Shown: in pieces, positions 56,856-64,000 of the stretch
Numbering within the stretch: position 1 is the first letter of the stretch
Layout of the letters: each line of letters opens with the position of its first letter
NCBI GenBank assembly: GCA_036245805.1
Contig: BTRK01000004.1
Location: 868,001-932,000 of the forward strand
DNA: 64,000 bases
DNA from: Pristionchus mayeri
Taxonomy: Eukaryota; Nematoda; Chromadorea; Rhabditida; Neodiplogasteridae
Reading direction: 5' to 3'
Notes under the pieces: model-generated
What the model saw: only the letters and a program-made list of their open reading frames with translations
What the model was told of the DNA's origin: nothing
The model's database searches: none
Program-made: the position numbers and the translations under genes

Positions 56856-58465
56856 CTTGGAAGGTGAGGATGACCTGAGGTAAATCCGAGCACTGATGGC
56901 AACGATTTAACAAGGGGCGGAGTTAGCGTTAGAGATCTCTGGAATATTCAGGATGTGAATTTTCGCATGTGTGCGCACAAGGAAGTATCATAGCACGCCA
57001 TTATCATACATTTCAGTAATTGGGAGTGTCGCTTTACCGATTTCCCCAAAAAAATTTTTTGCGGGAAATCGGCCAACGTCAAGAGCTCGTTTCAAAGTAC
57101 TTTTTTATAAATTTTGCAGCCAATTTAAAAAACCTAAATTCCTACGTCCTGACAGGCCCCAGAGTTCTCGAGTATCTCCCGATTCCTCTCATAAGTTTTT
57201 TCGTCTTCAGATAAATAGGCACCGAGTGGATACCGATGTCAAACGCACACACATATTACTGAAGAGTTTCGTCAACTATGCTTTTGTGAAATGGTGCAAA
57301 CGTTTCTTGGAGAAGTACACATGCCGTACATAATAACAAGCATGGAACAGTGCCACTTTACATAAATACTGGGGACTGTCCTACCAAATGACATGTTAGT
57401 TAGCACGATTTTTTGCAGTCGAGTCGCGTGAACAGTTGAATTTGAGAAACGGTACACCCGGTCTCCTGGACCGTCCGAGAAAATAAAAATTGAAGTTGTG
57501 CATAGTCGGCAACTCTAGTGAGTGATCAAAGATGATGGAAGTTTGACTCAGGAAGTCTGCTCAATAGACCAAGATAGTTGAGTCACAAGTGCATGCTTAC
57601 ATCTCACCTTATTTTTGCCCGCACTACCTTTTCAAAGAACCAATGAAAATAATTCCTGAACGTGCATTGCAAATAAAAACATGACTGGAGAGAGATTGGA
57701 ACAAATTAAAAATTATGTATGGATAGATTTTTTCATAATCGTGAGGAAGCTGCAAATATCCTCATCTGGGGGGAGTTCAGTTTTTGCATTTCGAGTTTTT
57801 TTCAAATATTTCGTGGTTATTTCAATAGCGTAATATTGTATCGCGTTGGATAATTTGTCCTGGGTGCATCGTCGCCAATTCTTGTAAAGACGTGATGATT
57901 ATAGCATGAGTATAGTTATATATATGCCCACTTCCTATCCCCAGGGATGAATATCCTGTTGATCATTGGCCAAGTTCCGAGCAGTGCCACTACGCTGAGC
58001 AGAGCCATTTTTGTATAACAATCCACAGTCGATGAATTGAACTGGTGATGAACTGACAACTTATTTGTCCGTAGCCCACGCATTGTGCGGCCAAAACAAT
58101 CGTGTTAGTCACCAATATACGCGAGCGGAAGACGATGCAGTACACTTTCCGCCTTAGCTATCACTAATCTCAGGGTTCGTCAATGATATGACCTCTTTTC
58201 CACGAAATAAGGACATGCCGTCATTGCCGAATCATTATAAAAAGGCGTGAAAACACCATCCAGTACAAAAATATGATAACAGTACTGTGTCATCATCTAT
58301 TATCATCACTCGATAAAAGATATAAATTCACACCTTCACTCATTACGATAACCACCTTTCGTTTTCCGATTGTATTGGAAAGTTCGTATCAAATCTCAAT
58401 TAATTATAACAATGCCAATGATTCCTCCACTTGTACATCAGGCAAGACTTTCACCTCATACACAC
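56856..58465. other. Intergenic region without a supported gene
   Basis: A short coding-like stretch follows a TTTTGCAG at 57118 (LTGPRVLEYLPIPL), and a minus-strand ATG at 58008 opens a hydrophobic leader-like frame (MALLSVVALLGTW); neither connects to other exons. Otherwise AT-rich DNA. Confidence 0.4.
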
Positions 58466-58577
58466 TAGTGATGCCAAAACGGCGCGCACTCTCCTCGTTT
58501 CACACGCTCTCTCGCTTTGTCTGACCGGCGAGTGAGCGTGTGAAACGAGGAGAGCGCGCGCCGTTTTGGCATCACTA
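58466..58577. repeat. Hairpin MITE family B, copy 2, just upstream of a receptor start
   Basis: TAGTGATGCCAAAACGGCGC to its complement ending GGCATCACTA, with the core CACACGCTCTCTCGC. It ends 22 bp before the ATG at 58600. Confidence 0.93.
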
Positions 58578-58599
58578 ATACACACCCATATTGTTGATC

Positions 58600-61500
58600 A
58601 TGCAGACGTTTACGTATAGCGCGTTTGTGCTTTCACTGATAAATAATTCCCTTTTCATCTGGACATCGGCCACAACGAAGTCCATGCCAATTGGTCAATG
58701 TTCAATTAGCATATGAAGTTCCTAATATTGTAATCGTTTCAGGAAGATACCGCTATTTGATGACCGGTTTCGCTGTAATGGATATTCTAGTAGCGACCAC
58801 TCATCTTGTGCTAATGCCGGTTTGTCTCTCCTCGAATTTTCATATTTTAAATATTAACAAATACTAAATTTAATGATACATCGTTAAGGGCATCCAGCTC
58901 ACATCCGCCGGTTACATATTTTTCGGATATCATCTTGTAGAGCAGCCAGCCGTCGTTGGAACTTGGGCAGGTATTCTTAGTGGTCATAAGCTCCACCACA
59001 TTTCTTGAATTTTTTTCCCCTCGAACATGATGTTTTGGGAGCACTAGCTTCATTCGCAACCGTATCGATCGCGAAAAAATCAAACCGTTTCTGAATGAAC
59101 TTATGAAATTTGTTTTCTGAACCTTGGAAAAAATAGGCCAGAATGCGGGTTATAAAAGATAAAAAATACTCGGACACTGCGTGACCTTTCCTTCCCAGTT
59201 ACATTATTCGTCATCTTCTTATATCAAACTTTCATCATCCTCGCTCTCCACTACGTATATCGATATGCGGTCGTATGCGAGTGAGGCTGCCTTCTGCAGC
59301 CTTTCAATGGCGACCAAAATATGAAGATGATCTCTGTTCATGCCTCGCATTATCTCACCGGAAGGCTTGTCCAGAGCAAAAGTTCGCGAAATGAATAGAG
59401 TGATCCATCTTTTTTTTTAAATTCTCGACTACGCATTGCCCATTAAGTACGATTTACCAATCATGATTGTTACGTTTAAGGCCTCGTTGGCGCAAAATAT
59501 TCGCTCATCATACCACGTTCTGGTGGAGTTGCATCTCTACGTGCGTACTGATTATGTACACGTATGGCTACTTGGAAGCTGTACAGGTACAGCAGCTATT
59601 TGGTCGCCCTGATCACCGTCATCCTTTCCATGCTTTATGCTTTCCATGCATTCGTCCGGTAAAGAGAACTGTTCATTTTCATCTCTATTTGATCCTTGCG
59701 AGGGTCCTCGAGAACTACATGCAGTTTTAGATCGGATTATTGCCTTCTCAATACAAAAGGGAATTCTTTCACGATGCTCTTCTCAACTACTCTGGAGTGG
59801 ACAATGCAAAACGTGATTTCGGCTATTTCGCTTGTATATTTCGGGTAATTTCTGCATTTGATATAAAAATATAACGTTTATTTTAGACTACGATATGAGC
59901 TATTTCACAAATTCTAAAATTTAGAACTTATATGACCAAAACAAATTTAAGAAGCCCTCCACAGACTCGGTCATCTGGCAAAATGACGCGATTGCCGCTA
60001 TTCTCATAGCAATCAGTCTATTTGGCTTCACAGCAATAGTTATTGCCACCTGCAGCATTCTCATCATCAGGAAACTACTAATGATGTCAGTGGTCTGATA
60101 GGATTATTTTTCATAGGCACTACGACGGACGAGAACTGTCGGATGAAAACCCATCGGATGAGAACCAAAAGTAATATCCTTCCTTTTAATTTTCGCAGAA
60201 AAAAAGATGTGAGAATCAAATGTGAAAATATTGGAGGTACTTTTTTTGGTTCTCACCGTTCTCATTCGACGATTCTCATCCGAGCATAGTTCCCTTTTCA
60301 TAACTACTATTCAAATCGAGTGTCATGTCAGCGCAGAAAAGGAAAACGCAGCATTCATTGCTCTGGGCTCTCTTTGTGCAGGTTCGATAAAATGTTTAAT
60401 TATTTTATATGACATTCGTTTTAATTTAGAAATTTTCAGACGACCATTCCAACCGTCTTTTCGTACATTCCACTAGCGCTCTTATTTATGGTTCCCTTTC
60501 TGGGCTTCGACTTGAGCGGAATCTATGGAGATCTGATGATTATGTCCACGGCCATTTTTCCCGCCCTTGACCCGATCATTATGCTGTACTTCGTGGAATG
60601 GTGTGTGCTAGTACGATGGAAACTGTGCTTTTTATAGACTAAATATTAGGTTGAACAGAAAGTCTTTATAAACTTTTTATATCCCTTCTTCTGACAATAA
60701 AGCGCAAGAGCGAAATCAAACGTATGCACCATTGTTATCTACGACAAATCTCCCACGTTCAGGCAACTTATGGATTCCCTCCTTATACAGTACGTGCTAA
60801 TCGCCTTGGCCATGTGCGTGCGCGGCGCTGCGCGGCGGAGCGCGGTTTGCGCGGATTTATTTTGAGGGAAGAATATTATTTTTCACGATTTGAACCTATA
60901 ATTCTCCGTACAATTTCGCATCGGAAGGACTATTCATTCATATTTTAAAAAATAAATTTATATTTGTAAATCAATATTTTGAATGCGGTATTTCTGCAAC
61001 CTACCGTAAACGCAGTTTACGATAGCGGCAGTATCACAAACTGGGATTACGGTAGGTTGCAGCATTACAGAATTCAAAATATTGATTTATTTTTATGAAA
61101 ATATGATTGAAAATATGAAAATATGAAAATATGAAAATATGATAGCCCTTCCGATGCGAAATTTTACGAAGAATTCGAAAATAATAGGTTTGAATCGCGA
61201 AAAGCAATGTTCTTCCCGCAAAATCAATCCGCGCAAGCCGCGCTCCGCCGCGCAGCGCCGCGCACGCACATGGCCAAGACGATTAGCACGTATTGTAGAA
61301 CCCATCTCGGCGCGAATCAAAATATTGCTTGAGTGCGGCCTCGATCGCCCCACGGGAAGTGAAGGATCTCTGATCGAGATGACGGGTCAGATCCGAGAAC
61401 AACCAATAATCCGAAGGGGCCAAGCCAGGAGAATACGGTGCATGAGGGAGAACCATCCAGCCGTATTTTGACAGCTCCTGCTTGACCTGCCGTGCAACAT

Positions 61501-62521
61501 GGGGTCGGGCGTTATCGTGTTGATAGTACACTTTCTTGCCGTTCAGGGCAGATTGTGCGAATTTCTTCTTGAGATTCCGTAGTTGTTTAGTGTAGACATA
61601 TTCAGTAATTATCCGCTTCTCGGGTAGGAGCTCCCAGTAAATCGGGCCATCCACCCCCCACCAGGCAGAGAGCAAGATTTTCATAGGGTGAAGGCCAGGC
61701 TTTGCGACGTCCTGTGGGGTCTCATTGGCATCCACCCACTGTGCCCTCCTATGGTGATTCTCATAGCAGACCCACTTCTCGACCCCTGTTATGAGACGGT
61801 CCAACCATCGATCTCCAGCGTGAAGAGTGAGTAGAGAAAGGGAATCGTCGACACGGTGGTCAAACTGGTCTTGGGTCAATTTGTGGGGTATGAAACGGCC
61901 TAGCTTCTTCTTCTTGCCAATGGAGACCAATCATTTTACGATGGTGCTTTGCGATACCCCAAGTGTGGCTGCCATGTCGCGGGTATTTGGAAAGGATCCA
62001 ATTCCACTACGATCCGTAGCGCATCCAAATCCAGCTCGGTTGGCCTCCCAGACCGGTCATGATCATCGATGGAAAAGTCCCCCTTCTCGAAGAGTTGGTA
62101 CCAATTGCGCATGGTCTGGTAGTGAGTGGCATATGAATCGTACACTTCATCCAACTGACGTTCCTATTCCTTCATTGTAGTGTGAGAGAGGAATACGAAT
62201 AACAGAACGTTGCGGATGTGCAAGGCCGTGGGAACAAACGTCGTGGTCTTACTAGTGGCAGAATGAAAGGCGTGGAATGGGGAGTTGTTGACCACATAGT
62301 CCCTTTGTCATGTGTTATTCACTAGAGGCGAGGGAACACCAAAGGTCTCATGCACTGAGCAGTGAGCGAGCAAAACAGTTTATAAAGACTTTCTGTTCAA
62401 CCTAATGAATACAATTTTCAGCTACCGCAATCGAATCGTCCTCACTTGGAAAGTGTTGATCAATTCAAATCTTACCACAGTGCAGTACCTCAACAGGGCC
62501 ACTTCGACTACTAAAGCATGA
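58600..62521 (+). CDS. str: Str-like chemoreceptor with inserted mariner, probably damaged
   Basis: Exons 58600-58693, 58743-58819, 58889-58970, 59199-59280, 59481-about 59586, about 59752-59848, 59925-60089, 60321-60381, 60440-60600 and 62422-62521. Marks: FVLSLINNSLFIW; RYRYLMTGFAVMDI; QTFIILALHYVYRY; FWWSCISTCVLIMYTYGY; GLLPSQYKREFFHDAL; AAILIAISLFGFTAIVIATC; SLLWALFVQTTIPTVFSYIP; AIFPALDPIIMLYFVEW. The first exon is 14 codons shorter than in relatives, with a MITE directly upstream. At the expected end of the exon near 60071 the donor reads GA rather than GT, and the 59.5-59.7 kb part has an unusual frame. The last intron holds a 1.76-kb mariner. It may be a pseudogene. Confidence 0.8.
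60118..60292. repeat. MITE family D-related inverted repeat
   Basis: GGATGAGAACCAAAAGTAAT with related CGATTCTCATCCGAGC at the far side; an imperfect pair in a receptor intron. Confidence 0.5.
60646..62405 (-). mobile_element. Mariner of a second lineage, defective, with nested insertion
   Basis: Terminal repeats TTAGGTTGAACAGAAAGTCT and its complement bound 1760 bp (about 1.25 kb without the nested element). The minus-strand transposase is split by a frameshift near 61930-61980. The first catalytic aspartate is valine (TGVEKW instead of GDEKW); the second (HDNARPH) and third (APSDYW) remain. The C-terminal end (GIHKLPERWEI) is cut off by a nested palindrome. The left flank is TA; at the right it is TG, a decayed target duplication. 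It lies in the last intron of the 58600-62521 receptor. Confidence 0.93.
60788..61295. mobile_element. Palindromic element nested in the mariner
   Basis: CAGTACGTGCTAATCGCCTT at the left and the complement of CAATACGTGCTAATCGTC at the right, flanked by TA on both sides. The GC-rich arms (GCGCGGCGCTGCGCGGCGGA) enclose an AT-rich centre with a second inverted repeat (GATAGCGGCAGTATC region). Sister of 50293-50811. Confidence 0.88.
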
Positions 62522-63039
62522 ATGACGCACGGGCAAATTGAGAATACGTGACAATAAAAAAGCATAAATCGATTCTTGAAAAAAACGTGCTCACACGCTT
62601 CATTTTCAGTAATGTTGAATTCCTTATAACACATTGTTATTGTGTAGTGATAGGTCATGCGGAATTTGTAATTAAAGGGGTGCTCCGGGGAATATCTGAC
62701 CAACCGTACTGACCCAGCAGATGTTGTAGGGCACACTCACCCGATCATAAATCACTTTGTACGAAGTTCCGCAGACGCCTACGAGGCTATTTGCATACGT
62801 TAAAAGTTCATTGACAGCGCAGGGTCTTGATTGGTTCAGTAATGTTTCACGCGTTCTACATATGTTTCGTATCTTTACTGGGGTTAATTCGCTACAGTTT
62901 CCCATTGAGAGCGCAGAACTTTCGTGGTGGGACCCCCAAACGTTCATTCCCCGGAGCACTCCTTTAATCTTTTTCCTTCATTCCATAAAATGTTGAGGAA
63001 TTCATTGAGAGAGGCTAGCAAACAAAAAGAACTATAAAG
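62522..63039. other. Gene-free stretch
   Basis: An inverted pair joins CCGGGGAATATCTG/CCAACC near 62690 and CATTCCCCGGAGCACTCC near 62945, suggesting another short element. No gene was seen. Confidence 0.4.
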
Positions 63040-63316
63040 ATTGATAGAGCAAAATGAGTGGGGGTCACTCTGAGGAAAATTTCGCCCTATCTCTCAATCT
63101 AACTGAGATACGAGCCCTTAGAATGATAGCTGCCGAGATCATGCATGCACGCTGCAGTGAAGTCCAAAATAAAGCGTGCAGCACAATGATACTTTGGGGA
63201 GTGTCAGGCACGCCTTAAGATGCCCAAATCCAGATAGAACTCATCTCACATTTTCTTCTCCATTCCCTAGTTTGGCGATGCTAGCTCGATTATGTCTTGA
63301 GATGCGTGATATTATG
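63040..63316. mobile_element. Foldback element FB1, right-arm remnant
   Basis: GATAGAGCAAAATGAGTGGGGGTCACTCTGAGG through CTCGATTATGTCTTGAGATG to GCGTGATAT parallels the right arm of the FB1 copy at 40427-41454. No left arm is present. Confidence 0.7.
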
Positions 63317-63612
63317 CTCATTTCCTAAATGGTATGATGCCCTCAACAGATATAAAATTATCTCAGTGCATTCTCCCGGGTGTTAAATACTAGCACTACG
63401 AACCTAAAAAACCCTTATCCACAAGTGCGAACATCTAGGTAGAGCAACTAAAGAAAACCATATACTATAAAAAAAAGGTTTTTGCGCTTTCTCATTTGCA
63501 GAGATGATGATTTAATAAAAGTCACAAAATCGAAATAACATACGAGTATCGGGCAATAACGGCAGCAATTTTCATTCAATCATCTCGCGTAATCAGGATT
63601 CATCGTCCACAC

Positions 63613-63724
63613 TAGTGATGCCAAAACGGCGAGCACTCTCCTCGTTTCACACGCTCTCTCGCCGGTCAGACAGAGCGAGAGAGCGTGTGAAACGAGGAGA
63701 GTGCGCGCCGTTTTGGCATCACTA
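63613..63724. repeat. Hairpin MITE family B, copy 3
   Basis: A near-perfect hairpin TAGTGATGCCAAAACGGCGA to GGCATCACTA, core CACACGCTCTCTCGCCGG. Edges CACACTAG and CTAGTCC fit a short target duplication. Confidence 0.93.
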
Positions 63725-63951
63725 GTCCACACTATTTTTTCTTGCATAATTCCTACGGTTGCGCGCTCGTGAGACTTCCATTGTTCGCTAGGAAGCCCTT
63801 CAAAGGCGGTACAAGACTTCAGGAGACAAAGTCAACAAAATTTACCTGATCTCAGCAACGAGAAGGTACGGCGAAGCCATTCTAGGATTCTCACATTGCC
63901 GTGGTGGGCTTCATCCCTTTTTGCTGTTGGATTGCCACCCGTCCACAGCAA

Positions 63952-64000
63952 ATGTCGTTCTCGGCCATTTTCATAGCCATTCTCATCGTTTCCATTATGG
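63952..64000 (+). CDS. Possible start of a gene running out of the window
   Basis: ATG at 63952 opens a hydrophobic frame (MSFSAIFIAILIVSIM) after a CCACAG stretch, as expected for a signal peptide or first helix. The window ends after 49 bases, so nothing more can be said. An overlapping longer frame from about 63780 is an alternative. Confidence 0.3.
   Translation, partial: MSFSAIFIAILIVSIM

Overview
The window looks like nuclear DNA of a free-living nematode. The evidence is a 132-residue hsp-12-type small heat-shock protein, seven-transmembrane chemoreceptors of the nematode Str superfamily and the srsx family, a bre-3/egghead glycosyltransferase, many short introns with TTTCAG-type acceptors, and abundant mariner, RTE-type and foldback elements. 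Intron-rich receptor genes (10 exons in the str-like genes) would fit a diplogastrid such as Pristionchus, but that is inference. Coding spans and exon ends below were read by hand from splice signals and reading-frame continuity; no alignment was run.

Layout. 1-3.0 kb: little apart from a possible receptor fragment. 3.1-4.1 kb: hsp-12-like gene (+). 4.5-9.7 kb: four related genes for small secreted proteins arranged as two head-to-head pairs (minus/plus at 4.5-6.6 kb, minus/plus at 6.8-9.7 kb), apparently a duplicated divergent cassette. 10.2-15.2 kb: a 5'-truncated RTE-type LINE and foldback elements. 15.6-21.0 kb: a chemoreceptor gene whose introns hold two palindromes, a mariner and a hairpin MITE. 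21.5-29.9 kb (-): a bre-3/egghead homologue in 16 exons with a CR1/Jockey-like LINE, palindromes, a tRNA-like TIR element and a minisatellite in its introns. 30.3-44.7 kb: three str-like receptor genes and at least three receptor relics between palindromes. 45.1-47.3 kb: a 2.2-kb near-perfect palindrome carrying a mirrored acidic ORF. 47.7-48.9 kb: a structurally intact mariner ending 9 bp before the start codon of an srsx receptor (48.9-51.0 kb). 52.2-62.5 kb: three more receptors, the last with a mariner in its final intron that itself holds a nested palindrome. The final 49 bases may begin another gene.

How it fits together. The chemoreceptors form a local, probably tandemly and invertedly duplicated sensory cluster (five share one exon plan), with several copies decaying: fragments near 30.3, 39.0 and 39.8 kb, and possible lesions in the copies at 42.3, 48.9 and 58.6 kb. 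Repeats sit almost entirely in introns and intergenic DNA and fall into recurring families: hairpin MITEs A-D, foldbacks FB1 and FB2, a palindrome with CAGTACRTGCTAATCG ends, and two mariner lineages. The most unusual items are the duplicated divergent small-secreted-protein cassette and the ORF-bearing palindrome.
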